Positions 36,291 to 45,572 are shown, counted from the stretch's first letter. The stretch: DNA of 64,000 nt from Pelomonas sp. KK5 (GCF_001984095.1 NZ_LYVQ01000001.1:1-64000), one strand, 5' to 3'. Notes: generated by a model from the sequence alone, not told the origin. Numbers and translations: made by a program.

Positions 36291-37214
36291 TCAGCGGCCC
36301 CAGCGGAACACCAGCGGGTCGAGCCGGCGCGCCGTCTCGATCAGGCCGGCGCGCACGGCCGGGTGCATGGCGGGGAAGGGATGGCGCGGGGCTTCGCAGG
36401 CGATGATCCCGCCCTCGCGCATCAGTGCCTTGGCCGAGAGGATGCCGCCCTGGCGATTCTCACAATTGATCAGGGGAAGCCAACGCGTGTATTCACTGAT
36501 CGCGAGTTCGCGGTCGCCGGCGAAGTAGGCGTCGGTGATCCTGCGGATGCCGTCGGGGTAGCCGCCGCCGGTCATCGCGCCGGTGGCGCCGGCGTCGAGG
36601 TCGGGCAGCAGCGTGATCGCCTCCTCGCCGTCCCAGGGGCCTTCGATCGCGTCGCCGCCCAGGCGGATCAGCTCGCGCAGCTTCGATGCGGCGCCGGCGG
36701 TCTCGATCTTGAAGTAGCGGACGTGCTCGGTCTCCTTGGCGATGCGGGCCAGGAAGGCGGCGGACATCGGCGTGCCGGCGGCCGGCGCGTCCTGGATCAT
36801 GATCGGGATGTTGAGCCGGCCCGACAGCACGCTGTAGAACTCGTAGACCTGCTGCTCGGACACGCGGAAGGTGGCGCCGTGGTAGGGCGGCATCACCATC
36901 ACCATCGCCGCGCCCATGTCCTGCGCGCGGCGGCTGCGCTCGGCGCAGACCTTGGTGGAGAAGTGCGTGGTGGTGACGATCACCGGCACGCGGCCCCTGA
37001 CATGCTCGAGGATCGTGCGCGTCAGCAGTTCGCGCTCGTCGTCGGCGATCAGGAACTGCTCGGAGAAGTTGGCGAGGATGCACAGGCCGTTGGAGCCGGC
37101 GTCGATCATGAAGTCGACGCAGCGCTTCTGGCTCTCGAGATCCAGTTCGCCGGATTCGGTGAAGGTGGTGGGGACGACGGGGAAGACGCCCTTGTAGCGA
37201 GCTTGCGTGGCCAT
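36291..37214 (-). CDS. L-2-keto-3-deoxyarabonate dehydratase (DHDPS/NAL family)
   Basis: Converts L-2-keto-3-deoxyarabonate to 2-oxoglutarate semialdehyde in the non-phosphorylative arabinose pathway. The 307 residues have the DHDPS/N-acetylneuraminate-lyase barrel: GVFPVVPTTFTESGELDLES, a LCILANFSEQFLIADDER loop in place of the usual GTTGE motif, and the Schiff-base lysine at 169 in VRYFKIETAG. These features match the Azospirillum-type enzyme better than ordinary dihydrodipicolinate synthase. It follows the arabinonate dehydratase gene by 17 bases. D-KDG or KDGal dehydratase activity is an alternative. A TAACGGGTTA palindrome touches its start codon. Confidence 0.85.
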   Translation of the reverse strand: MATQARYKGVFPVVPTTFTESGELDLESQKRCVDFMIDAGSNGLCILANFSEQFLIADDERELLTRTILEHVRGRVPVIVTTTHFSTKVCAERSRRAQDMGAAMVMVMPPYHGATFRVSEQQVYEFYSVLSGRLNIPIMIQDAPAAGTPMSAAFLARIAKETEHVRYFKIETAGAASKLRELIRLGGDAIEGPWDGEEAITLLPDLDAGATGAMTGGGYPDGIRRITDAYFAGDRELAISEYTRWLPLINCENRQGGILSAKALMREGGIIACEAPRHPFPAMHPAVRAGLIETARRLDPLVFRWGR

Positions 37215-37223
37215 AACGGGTTA
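37214..37223. other. TAACNNGTTA palindrome, copy 4
   Basis: TAACGGGTTA in the 17-base gap between the two dehydratase genes, sharing its first base with the start codon of the L-KDA dehydratase. Confidence 0.5.
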
Positions 37224-37231
37224 CTTCAGTG

Positions 37232-38974
37232 TCAGTGCGAATGCTTGGGGATGCCGGCGCCGCGGCAGCCCACGAGGAAGTCGAAGTCGCAGCCCTCGTC
37301 GGCCTGCAGCACGCGGGAGACGTAGAGGTTGCGGTAGCCGGACGCATCGGCCGGGTCGGGCACCTGGGCGGCGGCCCAGGCGGCCAGGCGGCGCTCGATC
37401 TCTTCGTCCGGCACCTCCAGGTGCAGGCGGCCACCGGCGCAATCCAGCTCGATCCAGTCGCCTTCCTGCACCACGGCCAGCGGGCCGCCGGCGCGCGCCT
37501 CCGGCGCCACGTGCAGCACGACCGTGCCGTAGGCGGTGCCGCTCATGCGGGCGTCGCTGATGCGGACCATGTCGGTGATGCCCTGCGCCAGCAGCTTCGG
37601 CGGCAGGCCCATATTGCCGACCTCGGCCATGCCGGGGTAGCCCTTGGGGCCGCAGTTCTTCAGCACCAGGATCGAGTCCTTGGTGACGTCCAGCTCGGGG
37701 TCGACGATGCGCTTCTTGTAGTCGTCCAGGTCCTCGAACACGACGGCCTTGCCGCGGTGCTGCAGCAGTTCCTTCGTCGCGGCCGAGGGCTTCAGCACGG
37801 CGCCGCGCGGCGCGAGGTTGCCGCGCAGCACGCAGATGCCGCCGTCGGCGATCAGCGGCTTGTCCAGCGGGCGGATCACTTCATCGTTGTAGTTGGGCGC
37901 GTCCTTGACGTTGTCCCACAGGCTGTGGCCGTTGACGGTCAGCGCCTCGGGGTGGGGCAGCAGGCCGTTCTCGCCGAGGCGGCGCAGCACCGCGGGCAGG
38001 CCGCCGGCGTAGTAGAACTCCTCCATCAGGAAGCGGCCCGAGGGCATCAGGTCCACCAGCGTCGGCGTGCCGCGGCCGACGCGCGACCAGTCCTCCAGGT
38101 CCAGCTCCACGCCCATGCGGCCGGCGATCGCCTTCAGGTGGATCACCGCATTGGTGGAGCCGCCGATCGCGGCATTGGTGCGGATCGCGTTCTCGAAGGC
38201 CTGCTTGGTGAGGATCTTGGAGAGCGTCAGCCCTTCCTTGGCCATCTCGACGATGCGGATGCCGCTCATGTGGGCGAGCACCTTGCGGCGCGCGTCCACG
38301 GCGGGAATGGCCGCGTTGTGGGGCAGCGAGACGCCCAGCGACTCGGCCATGCAGGCCATCGTGGACGCCGTGCCCATCGTGTTGCAGGTGCCCGCCGAGC
38401 GGCTCATCGTCTGCTCGGCCGAGAGGAATTCATGCAGCGTGATCGTGCCGGCCTTGACCTGCTCGGAGAGCTGCCAGACGGCGGTGCCCGAGCCGATGTC
38501 CTTGCCATGGTGCTTGCCGTTGAGCATCGGCCCGCCGGTGACGACGATGGCCGGCACGTCGCAGCTGGCCGCGCCCATCAGCAGCGCCGGCGTGGTCTTG
38601 TCGCAGCCGACCATCAGCACGACCGCGTCGATCGGGTTGCCGCGGATCGCTTCCTCCACGTCCATGCTCGCCAGGTTGCGGGTGAACATGGCGGTGGGCC
38701 GCAGGTTCGACTCGCCGTTGCTGAAGACGGGGAACTCGACCGGATAGCCGCCCGCCTCGAACACGCCGCGGCGCACGCGCTCGGCCAGCTCGCGGAAGTG
38801 GGCGTTGCAGGGCGTCAGCTCGGACCAGGTGTTGCAGATGCCGATGATCGGCTTGCCCTGGAACTCGTGCTCCGGGATGCCCTGGTTCTTCATCCAGCTG
38901 CGATACATCATCCCGTTCTTGTCGGTGGTACCGAACCAGGCGGCGGAGCGGAGCTTGGGTTTGTCAGTGGACAT
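37232..38974 (-). CDS. L-arabinonate dehydratase (IlvD/Edd family)
   Basis: An Fe-S sugar-acid dehydratase that makes L-2-keto-3-deoxyarabonate from L-arabinonate; known relatives also act on D-galactonate and D-fuconate. From the ATG at 38974 it has 580 residues. A GTG 11 codons upstream is possible, and neither has a clear ribosome binding site. Cluster ligands are visible: C47 in ICNTWSELTPCNAH, C124 in VGCDKTTPAL (with the carbamylated-type K126) and C197 in SAGTCNTMGTAS. The catalytic serine is in SDARMSGTAYG. It heads the leftward arm, opposite the sugar dehydrogenase, with an AT-rich divergent promoter between. Confidence 0.9.
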   Translation of the reverse strand: MSTDKPKLRSAAWFGTTDKNGMMYRSWMKNQGIPEHEFQGKPIIGICNTWSELTPCNAHFRELAERVRRGVFEAGGYPVEFPVFSNGESNLRPTAMFTRNLASMDVEEAIRGNPIDAVVLMVGCDKTTPALLMGAASCDVPAIVVTGGPMLNGKHHGKDIGSGTAVWQLSEQVKAGTITLHEFLSAEQTMSRSAGTCNTMGTASTMACMAESLGVSLPHNAAIPAVDARRKVLAHMSGIRIVEMAKEGLTLSKILTKQAFENAIRTNAAIGGSTNAVIHLKAIAGRMGVELDLEDWSRVGRGTPTLVDLMPSGRFLMEEFYYAGGLPAVLRRLGENGLLPHPEALTVNGHSLWDNVKDAPNYNDEVIRPLDKPLIADGGICVLRGNLAPRGAVLKPSAATKELLQHRGKAVVFEDLDDYKKRIVDPELDVTKDSILVLKNCGPKGYPGMAEVGNMGLPPKLLAQGITDMVRISDARMSGTAYGTVVLHVAPEARAGGPLAVVQEGDWIELDCAGGRLHLEVPDEEIERRLAAWAAAQVPDPADASGYRNLYVSRVLQADEGCDFDFLVGCRGAGIPKHSH

Positions 38975-39108
38975 GGGAACAGCAGTCGGTGAGGAGGTGC
39001 GCGGCACGGTGGTGCATGGTGTGCCAGGAAAGTGCGCGAATAATAAAGTATGTCTTTAGTTGCCTCAAAGTCGGTGTTATCCCTCTGATCGCCGGATTGA
39101 TCGCCTTT

Positions 39109-39119
39109 TAGTATGACCA
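39109..39119 (+). promoter_or_regulatory. Candidate FadR-type operator in the central divergent promoter
   Basis: TAGTATGACCA fits the FadR-subfamily pattern TnGTnnnACnA and contains a TATG/CATA dyad. It lies in the AT-rich 167-base region between the arabinonate dehydratase and sugar dehydrogenase genes, 22 bases before the dehydrogenase ATG. A related AGTATGTC word occurs earlier in the same region (about 39043-39050). It is a plausible site for the GntR regulator at 31423-32175. Confidence 0.5.
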
Positions 39120-39141
39120 TATTGACGTATCCCTCGCTCAG

Positions 39142-39909
39142 ATGAATTCACTTGCAAGCTACCCGTCCCTGCGGGACCGGTCCGTGCTGATCACTGGTGG
39201 TGCAACCGGCATCGGTGCCTCGCTGGTCGAAGCCTTCGTCGCGCAAGGCGCGCGCGTGGGCTTCATCGACATCGCCGCCGAGGCCGGCCGCGAACTGGCC
39301 GAGCGCCTCGGCGCAGACGCTCATTTCGCGCCGCGCTTCCAGGCCGCCGACATCACCGACATCGCCGCGCTCGATGCGGCCATCGACGCGCTGCGTGCCC
39401 AGATCGGCCCGATCGCCGCGCTGCTGAACAACGCCGCCAACGACAAGCGGCACGACATGGACACCGTCACCAGCGAGAGCTGGGACGCCGGCATCGCCGT
39501 CAACATCAAGCACCAGTTCTTCGCGGCGAAGAACGTGGCCGCCGACATGCGCGCCGCCCGCACCGGCTCGATCATCAACTTCGGCTCGGTCAGCTGGCGC
39601 GCCAAGCAGGGCGGCATGCCGACCTACACGACGTCCAAGGCCGCGGTGCAGGGACTGACGCGCGGCCTCGCGCGCGACCTGGGCCCCTATGGCATCCGCG
39701 TCAACACGCTGGTGCCCGGCTGGGTGATGACCGAGAAGCAGGTGCGCCTGTGGGTCACCGAGGCAACCAAGGACGAGCTGGCACGCATGCAGTGCATCCC
39801 GACGGCGCTGCAGCCGCAGGACATCGCCTGCATGGCGCTGTTCCTGGCGGCGGACGACAGCCGGATGTGCACGGCGCAGGACTTCATCGTGGACGCCGGC
39901 TGGACATGA
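39142..39909 (+). CDS. SDR-family sugar dehydrogenase (probable aldose 1-dehydrogenase)
   Basis: A 255-residue short-chain dehydrogenase. It has the TGGATGIG cofactor loop at residues 18-25, FIDIA at the end of the second strand (favouring NAD), LLNNAAND, INFGSVSW with the catalytic serine, and Y162-TTS-K166. Leading the rightward arm next to aldose epimerase, lactonase and sugar-acid dehydratase genes, it most likely oxidises L-arabinose and/or D-galactose to the lactone, the first step of the pathway. Related SDR enzymes oxidise several aldoses, so specificity cannot be read. Its stop overlaps the epimerase ATG. Confidence 0.85.
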   Translation: MNSLASYPSLRDRSVLITGGATGIGASLVEAFVAQGARVGFIDIAAEAGRELAERLGADAHFAPRFQAADITDIAALDAAIDALRAQIGPIAALLNNAANDKRHDMDTVTSESWDAGIAVNIKHQFFAAKNVAADMRAARTGSIINFGSVSWRAKQGGMPTYTTSKAAVQGLTRGLARDLGPYGIRVNTLVPGWVMTEKQVRLWVTEATKDELARMQCIPTALQPQDIACMALFLAADDSRMCTAQDFIVDAGWT

Positions 39910-40946
39910 ACAGGCGCCTGTATGGCACGCTGCCCGACGGCCGCCCGGTCCACGAATACACGCTGGACAACGGCCGCGGCCTGACGCTGCGCGCGATCGA
40001 GTACGGCGGCATCATCACCGAGCTGAACGTGCCCGACGCGAAGGGGCAGGGCGCCAACGTGATCCTCGGCTTCGCCACGCTGGACGACTACGTGGCGCGC
40101 AACGATCCGTACTTCGGCGCCCTGGTCGGCCGCTACGCGAACCGCATTGCCAACGGCCGCTTCACGCTCGACGGCGAGCCCTACCTGCTGGCGCAGAACG
40201 ACGGCCCCAACTCGCTGCACGGCGGCCCGCGCGGCTTCAGCCGGCGGCTGTGGACCGTGGACGCGGCCAACGACACGGAGCTGCGGCTGAGCCTGGTCAG
40301 CGAGGACGGCGACGAGCACTTCCCCGGCCGGCTCGAGGTCAAGGTGCGCTACGCGCTGACGGCCGAGCAGGCCTTCGTCATCGACTACGAGGCTCGCGCC
40401 GACGCGCCCACGCCGATCAACCTGACCCACCACAACTACTTCAACCTGCGCGGCAGCGGCAGCGCGCTGGACCATGAGCTGACGCTGGCCTGCAGTCGCT
40501 TCCTCACGACCGGCCCGGGCCTGATCCCCAACGGCATCGCCGCCGTGCCGGGCACGCCCTTCGACTTCCGCGGCCCGCAGCGCATCGGCGCGCGCATCTG
40601 CGAGGGTGATGCGCAGTTGCTGGCCGCGCATGGCTACGACCACTGCTTCATCCTCGATGCGGCCGATGCCCAGCGGCCCATGCCCTGCGCCACGCTGCGC
40701 GACCCGGCATCCGGCCGCACGATGGACGTGCTGACCACCGAGCCCGCCGTGCAGTTCTATTCCGGCAATTTCCTCGACGGTTCGCTGCGCGGCTCCGGCG
40801 GCCAGGCCTACCGGCAGGGCGACGGCGTCTGCCTCGAGACCCAGCACTACCCCGATTCGCCCAACCACCCCGAATACCCGTCCACCGTGCTGCGGCCCGG
40901 CGAGACCTACAAGAGCACCACCGTGCACAGATTCAGGACCACCTGA
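39906..40946 (+). CDS. galM: Aldose 1-epimerase (mutarotase)
   Basis: Interconverts alpha and beta anomers of aldoses so that the dehydrogenase receives the right form. The start ATG at 39906 overlaps the dehydrogenase stop (ATGA) and gives 346 residues, normal for GalM. Conserved motifs are GRYANRIANGRF, SLHGGPRGF, the catalytic histidine in NLTHHNYFNLRG, YDHCFIL and the catalytic glutamate in CLETQHYPDSPN. There is no signal peptide, so it is cytoplasmic. Confidence 0.95.
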   Translation: MNRRLYGTLPDGRPVHEYTLDNGRGLTLRAIEYGGIITELNVPDAKGQGANVILGFATLDDYVARNDPYFGALVGRYANRIANGRFTLDGEPYLLAQNDGPNSLHGGPRGFSRRLWTVDAANDTELRLSLVSEDGDEHFPGRLEVKVRYALTAEQAFVIDYEARADAPTPINLTHHNYFNLRGSGSALDHELTLACSRFLTTGPGLIPNGIAAVPGTPFDFRGPQRIGARICEGDAQLLAAHGYDHCFILDAADAQRPMPCATLRDPASGRTMDVLTTEPAVQFYSGNFLDGSLRGSGGQAYRQGDGVCLETQHYPDSPNHPEYPSTVLRPGETYKSTTVHRFRTT

Positions 40947-41017
40947 ACGGATCCACCGTTGTTTGCAGTTGTTGTTGCATTGCCCACCATCAACCCGACA
41001 CAGGAGACAGTTCCATC

Positions 41018-41974
41018 ATGAGTACCCAACGCCGCACCGTCCTTGCTGCTCTCGTGGCAGCCGGCTTGCCGCTGCACAAGGCCTTCGCGGCCGACAAGAT
41101 CGTCCTGGGCTTCGCCCAGGTCGGCGCCGAGAGCGAATGGCGCGCCGCCAACACCCAGTCCGTCAAGGACTCGGCCAAGGAAGCCGGCATCGACCTGAAG
41201 TTCGCCGACGCCCAGCAGAAGCAGGAAAACCAGATCAAGGCCATCCGCGCCTTCATCGCCCAGAAGGTGGACGTGATCGCCTTCTCGCCGGTCGTCGCCT
41301 CGGGCTGGGGCCCGGTGCTGCGCGAGGCCAAGGCCGCCAAGATCCCGGTGATCCTCTCGGACCGCTCGGTCGACGAGAAGGACGACAGCCTGTGGGTCAG
41401 CTTCATGGGCTCCGACTTCACGGAAGAAGGCCGCCGCGCCGGCCGCTGGCTGGTCGAGAAGATGAAGGACGCCAAGGGCACGGTCAACATCGTCGAGCTG
41501 CAGGGCACGACCGGCTCGGCCCCGGCCATCGAGCGCAAGAAGGGCTTCGAGGAGGTCATCTCCAAGGACCCGAAGTACAAGATCATCCGCTCGCAGACCG
41601 GCGACTTCACCCGCGCCAAGGGCAAGGAGGTGATGGAAGCCTTCCTGAAGGCCGAGGGCAAGAAGATCAACGTGCTCTACGCGCACAACGACGACATGGC
41701 CATCGGCGCGATCCAGGCGATCGAGGAAGCCGGCATGAAGCCCGCCAAGGACATCACGATCATCTCGATCGACGGCGTCAAGGGCGCGTTCGAGGCGATG
41801 ATCGCCGGCAAGCTGAACGTCAGCGTCGAGTGCTCGCCGCTGCTGGGCCCGCAGCTGATGCAGGCTGTGAAGGATCTGAAGGCGGGCAAGACGCTGCCCA
41901 AGCGCATCGTGACGCAGGAAGGCGTGTTCCCGATGGAAGTGGCGGCGAAGGAATTCCCGAACCGGAAGTACTGA
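41018..41974 (+). CDS. ytfQ: YtfQ-like furanose-binding protein
   Basis: Periplasmic binding protein of a second sugar importer. The 318 residues start with a signal peptide (RRTVLAALVAAGLPLHKAFA) after a good AGGAGA site. The match to E. coli YtfQ, which binds galactofuranose, is strong in remembered motifs: GFAQVGAESEWRAANTQSVK, QQKQENQIKAIRAF, SPVVASGWGPVLREA, GDFTRAKGKEVMEAF and YAHNDDMAIGAIQAIEEAG. The ligand may be galactofuranose or an arabinose form, given the locus. It starts a binding protein - ATPase - permease - permease run; a palindromic repeat separates it from the ATPase gene. Confidence 0.9.
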   Translation: MSTQRRTVLAALVAAGLPLHKAFAADKIVLGFAQVGAESEWRAANTQSVKDSAKEAGIDLKFADAQQKQENQIKAIRAFIAQKVDVIAFSPVVASGWGPVLREAKAAKIPVILSDRSVDEKDDSLWVSFMGSDFTEEGRRAGRWLVEKMKDAKGTVNIVELQGTTGSAPAIERKKGFEEVISKDPKYKIIRSQTGDFTRAKGKEVMEAFLKAEGKKINVLYAHNDDMAIGAIQAIEEAGMKPAKDITIISIDGVKGAFEAMIAGKLNVSVECSPLLGPQLMQAVKDLKAGKTLPKRIVTQEGVFPMEVAAKEFPNRKY

Positions 41975-41994
41975 ACACGCCGTTCGGGACGAAC

Positions 41995-42045
41995 ACCGTT
42001 CGGGCTGAGCCTGTCGAAGCCTTCGACAAGCTCAGGCCGAACGGT
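41995..42045. repeat. Extragenic palindromic repeat family B, copy 2
   Basis: A 51-base near-perfect inverted repeat starting ACCGTTCGGGCTGAGC and ending GCTCAGGCCGAACGGT, with a TGTCGAAG/CTTCGACA inner stem; I see two mismatched pairs. It lies between ytfQ and ytfR inside the operon, where it could stabilise the binding-protein mRNA, much as REP does between malE and malF in E. coli. It shares words with the repeat at 32203-32312. Confidence 0.85.
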
Positions 42046-42082
42046 TTGTCGTACGCGCTATTTCTGTTCTCGAGACTCAACC

Positions 42083-43588
42083 TTGAATTCAAGCGTCGTA
42101 CTTGAAGCGCGCGGGGTGACTCGCCGCTTCACCGGCGTCCTCGCCCTCTCCAACGTGGACTTCCGCCTGCGCCCCGGCGAGATCCATGCGTTGATGGGCC
42201 AGAACGGCGCCGGCAAGTCCACCCTGATCCGCGTGTTGACCGGCGTTTTCCCGCCCGATGCAGGCGAGGTACGCCTGGCCGGCGAACTGATCCGTCCGGC
42301 TTCCCCCGCCGCCGCGCAGAAGCTGGGCATCTCCACCGTCTACCAGGAGGTGAACCTCTGCCCGAACCTGTCGGTGGCGGAGAACATCTTCGCGGGCCGC
42401 TATCCGCGCAAGGGCCTGCTGCGCCGCATCGACTGGTCGCGCATGCAGCGCGAGGCGCGCGAGTTGCTGGCGCGGCTCAATCTCGACGTCGACGTTACGA
42501 AGCTGCTCTCCAGCTATCCGGTCGCCGTGCAGCAGATGGTGGCCATCGCCCGCGCGCTGTCGGTGCAGGCCAAGGTGCTGATCCTTGACGAGCCCACGTC
42601 GAGCCTGGACGAGCAGGAGGTCGAGCGCTTCTTCGCCGTGCTGCGGCGCCTGCGCGGCGAGGGCATGGCCATCCTCTTCGTCACCCACTTCTTCGAGCAG
42701 ATGTATGCGATCTCGGATCGCATCACCGTGCTGCGCAACGGCGAGTTCGTCGGCGAATGGCTGAAGGACGAGCTGCCGCCGAACGCGCTGATCACCGCCA
42801 TGGTCGGCCGCGAGCTGAGCGCCGCCGCCGGTCGCAGCGAGGCGCCGATCGATGTCAGTGGGGTTCCGCAGTTAGCGGCCCAGGGCTTCGGCCGCCGCGG
42901 CATGCTGCAGCCGGTCGACATCGCGCTGCACCGCGGCGAGGTGGTCGGTGTCGGCGGCCTGCTCGGCTCGGGCCGCACCGAGCTCGCGCGGCTGCTGTTC
43001 GGCCTGGACCGCTGCGACAGCGGAGAGCTGCAGGTCGACGGCCAGCGGGTCAAGTTCGACAAGCCCGCCCAGGCGATCCGCCAGGGCCTGGCCATGTGCC
43101 CCGAGGAGCGCAAGCACGACGGCATCGTGGCCGAGCTGTCGGTGCGCGAGAACATCGCGCTGGCGCTGCAGGCGCGGCTGGGCATCTGGAAGTACATCCC
43201 GCGCAGCCGCCAGAAGGAGATGGCCGAGCGCTTCGTGAAATCGCTGGGCATCAAGACGGCTGACATCGAGACCCCGATCGCGCTGCTCTCCGGCGGCAAC
43301 CAGCAGAAGGTCGTGCTGGCCCGCTGGCTCGCCACCGAGCCGAAGCTGCTGATCCTTGACGAGCCCACGCGTGGCATCGACGTCGCCGCCAAGCAGGAGA
43401 TCATGAACGAGATCCTCGCCCTGGCCCGCAGCGGCCTGGCCGTGCTGTTCATCTCCTCGGAGATGGACGAGGTAGTGCGCGTGTCCGACCGCATCGTCGT
43501 GCTGCGCGACCGCGCCAAGGTCGGCGAGCTGCCCGGCAACAGCTCGGAGCAGGCGGTCTATCACCTCATCGCATCCGGGCAAAACTGA
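42083..43588 (+). CDS. ytfR: YtfR-like sugar ABC transporter ATPase
   Basis: Double ABC ATPase of the RbsA/YtfR type, 501 residues. The first domain has Walker [13 protein letters not shown], a divergent signature region (LSSYPVAVQQMVAIARALSV) and LILDEPTSSLDEQEVERF; the second has [25 protein letters not shown] and [18 protein letters not shown]. The listed start is a TTG at 42083 with no clear ribosome binding site. This may reduce translation compared with ytfQ, or the start may differ slightly. The stop overlaps the next ATG by one base. It powers the two permeases that follow. Confidence 0.92.
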   Translation: MNSSVVLEARGVTRRFTGVLALSNVDFRLRPGEIHALMGQNGAGKSTLIRVLTGVFPPDAGEVRLAGELIRPASPAAAQKLGISTVYQEVNLCPNLSVAENIFAGRYPRKGLLRRIDWSRMQREARELLARLNLDVDVTKLLSSYPVAVQQMVAIARALSVQAKVLILDEPTSSLDEQEVERFFAVLRRLRGEGMAILFVTHFFEQMYAISDRITVLRNGEFVGEWLKDELPPNALITAMVGRELSAAAGRSEAPIDVSGVPQLAAQGFGRRGMLQPVDIALHRGEVVGVGGLLGSGRTELARLLFGLDRCDSGELQVDGQRVKFDKPAQAIRQGLAMCPEERKHDGIVAELSVRENIALALQARLGIWKYIPRSRQKEMAERFVKSLGIKTADIETPIALLSGGNQQKVVLARWLATEPKLLILDEPTRGIDVAAKQEIMNEILALARSGLAVLFISSEMDEVVRVSDRIVVLRDRAKVGELPGNSSEQAVYHLIASGQN

Positions 43589-44616
43589 TGTTGAAACACC
43601 GCCTCTTCTGGCCCCTCGTCACGCTGCTGCTGATCCTCGCCGTCGACGCCACCTTCAACCCCGGCTTCTGGCGCATCGAGTGGCGCGACGGGCACCTCTA
43701 CGGCAGCATCATCGACATCCTCAACCGCGCCGCCCCGCTGGCCCTGGTGGCCCTGGGCATGACGCTGGTGATCGCCACCCGCGGCATCGACATCTCGGTC
43801 GGCGCAACGATCGCGATCGCCGCCATCGTCGCCGCCTCGATGATCGGCGGCGACCTGGTGATCAAGAACGGCGTGTCGGTCCGCGTGGCGCACAACCCGA
43901 TGTGGCTGGCGATCCTGGCGGCACTCGCGGCGGCCACGCTGTGCGGCCTGTGGAACGGCTTCCTCGTGGCCCGGGTCGGCATGCAGCCGATCATCGCCAC
44001 GCTGATCCTGATGGTGGCCGGCCGCGGCATCGCCCAGCTGATGAGCGACGGCCAGATCGTCACCGTCTACTACGAGCCCTTCTTCTTCGTCGGCAACGGC
44101 TATCTCGTCGGCCTGCCCTTCGCCGTCTACATCGCCGCCGCCGTGTGGCTGGTGCTGCACCTCCTGATGACGCGCACCGCTCTAGGCCTGTTCATCCAGA
44201 GCATCGGCATCAACCCGGCCGCCTCGCGCATGGCCGGCCTGCCCGAGCGCGCGATCACGATCTGCGTCTACGCCTTCTGCGGCCTGGCCGCGGGCGTGGC
44301 GGGGCTGGTCATCAGCTCCAACGTCAAGAGCGCGGATGCCAACAACGCCGGCGTGCTGATGGAGCTGGATGCGATCCTCGCCGTCACGCTGGGCGGCACG
44401 CTGCTGACCGGCGGCCGCTTCAGCCTGGCCGGCAGCGTGATCGGCGCGCTGATCATCCAGACGCTGACCTCCACCATCTACTCGATCGGCGTGCCGCCGG
44501 AGATCAACCTGGTCGTCAAGGCGGCGGTGGTCTTCGTCGTGATGCTGCTGCAGTCGGCGGAATTCCGCTCGACCGTGTTCCGCCTGGCTGTCCGTACCGC
44601 TTCCCCCGCTCCATGA
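43588..44616 (+). CDS. ytfT: YtfT-like sugar ABC transporter permease
   Basis: First of two different permease subunits, as in the YtfT/YjfF pair of E. coli. The 342 residues have about eight to ten hydrophobic spans. Family motifs are ALVALGMTLVIATRGIDISVGA, WNGFLVARVGMQPIIATLIL, QSIGINPAASRMAGLPER and LDAILAVTLGGTLLTGGRFS. It overlaps ytfR at its start (TGATG) and the next permease at its end (ATGA). Confidence 0.92.
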   Translation: MLKHRLFWPLVTLLLILAVDATFNPGFWRIEWRDGHLYGSIIDILNRAAPLALVALGMTLVIATRGIDISVGATIAIAAIVAASMIGGDLVIKNGVSVRVAHNPMWLAILAALAAATLCGLWNGFLVARVGMQPIIATLILMVAGRGIAQLMSDGQIVTVYYEPFFFVGNGYLVGLPFAVYIAAAVWLVLHLLMTRTALGLFIQSIGINPAASRMAGLPERAITICVYAFCGLAAGVAGLVISSNVKSADANNAGVLMELDAILAVTLGGTLLTGGRFSLAGSVIGALIIQTLTSTIYSIGVPPEINLVVKAAVVFVVMLLQSAEFRSTVFRLAVRTASPAP

Positions 44617-45569
44617 AGCTTCCCGATTCCCGCTTCCTGCCGCTGGCCGGCACGATCGCCGTCTTCCTGCTGATCGAGGTCTTCGGTGCCGTCATGTACC
44701 GCGGCTTCTTCTCGCCCCAGGTCTTCCTGAACCTGCTGATCGACAACGGCTTCCTGCTGATCGTCGGCGTCGGCATGACCTTCGTGATCCTCTCAGGCGG
44801 CATCGATCTCTCGGTCGGCTCGGTGATCGCGCTGACGACGATGATGTCCTCGGCGCTGGCCGAGCACCGGCACTGGAGCGCCTGGCAGGCGATCCCGCTG
44901 GTGCTGGCCGTGGGCACGGTGTTCGGCGCGGCGCAGGGCTGGCTGATCCAGCGCTTCCGGCTGCAGCCCTTCATCGTCACGCTGGCCGGCATGTTCCTGG
45001 CGCGCGGCCTGTGCTACCTGATCAGCGTGGACTCGATCACGATCACCGAGACGGGCTATGTGGGGATCTCGGAGACCCGCTTCCAGCTCTTCGAAGGCGC
45101 CTCGATCAGCGTCGGCGCGCTGGTCGCGCTGCTGATGCTCGCCGTCGGCATCTGGCTGGCCCACGCCACCGAGTTCGGCCGCACCGTCTACGCGATCGGC
45201 GGCAGCGAGGCCTCGGCGCTGCTGATGGGCCTGCCGGTCAAGCGCACGACGGTGCTGGTCTACACGCTCAGCGGCTTCTGCTCGGCGCTGGCCGGCGTGG
45301 TCTTCACCTTCTACATGCTCAGCGGCTATGCGCTGCACGCGGTGGGCGCGGAGCTGGACGCGATCGCCGCGGTCGTGATCGGCGGCACGCTGCTGTCGGG
45401 CGGCACCGGCTATGTGTTCGGCACGCTGTTCGGCGTGCTGATCCTGGGGTCGATCCAGACGCTGATCGCCTTCGACGGCTCGCTCAGCTCCTGGTGGACC
45501 CGCATCGTCATCGGCGCGCTGCTGTTCCTGTTCTGCCTGCTCCAACGCGCCTTCGAGCGCCGTCACTGA
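44613..45569 (+). CDS. yjfF: YjfF-like sugar ABC transporter permease
   Basis: Second permease of the YtfQ-type importer. The start ATG at 44613 overlaps the ytfT stop, giving 318 residues. It has the signature [58 protein letters not shown] and ELDAIAAVVIGGTLLSGGTG, with about eight membrane spans. Two unlike permeases in one cluster are typical of YtfQRT-YjfF and not of ChvE-GguAB, which confirms that the two importers in this locus are of different types. Confidence 0.92.
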   Translation: MKLPDSRFLPLAGTIAVFLLIEVFGAVMYRGFFSPQVFLNLLIDNGFLLIVGVGMTFVILSGGIDLSVGSVIALTTMMSSALAEHRHWSAWQAIPLVLAVGTVFGAAQGWLIQRFRLQPFIVTLAGMFLARGLCYLISVDSITITETGYVGISETRFQLFEGASISVGALVALLMLAVGIWLAHATEFGRTVYAIGGSEASALLMGLPVKRTTVLVYTLSGFCSALAGVVFTFYMLSGYALHAVGAELDAIAAVVIGGTLLSGGTGYVFGTLFGVLILGSIQTLIAFDGSLSSWWTRIVIGALLFLFCLLQRAFERRH

Positions 45570-45572
45570 CCG

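Noticed and set aside
36291-37214. Ordinary dihydrodipicolinate synthase (dapA) for the L-KDA dehydratase gene
   Set aside because: The GTTGE-type loop is replaced by ANFSEQ and the gene sits with sugar-acid dehydratase and aldose import genes, so a catabolic dehydratase is far more likely.
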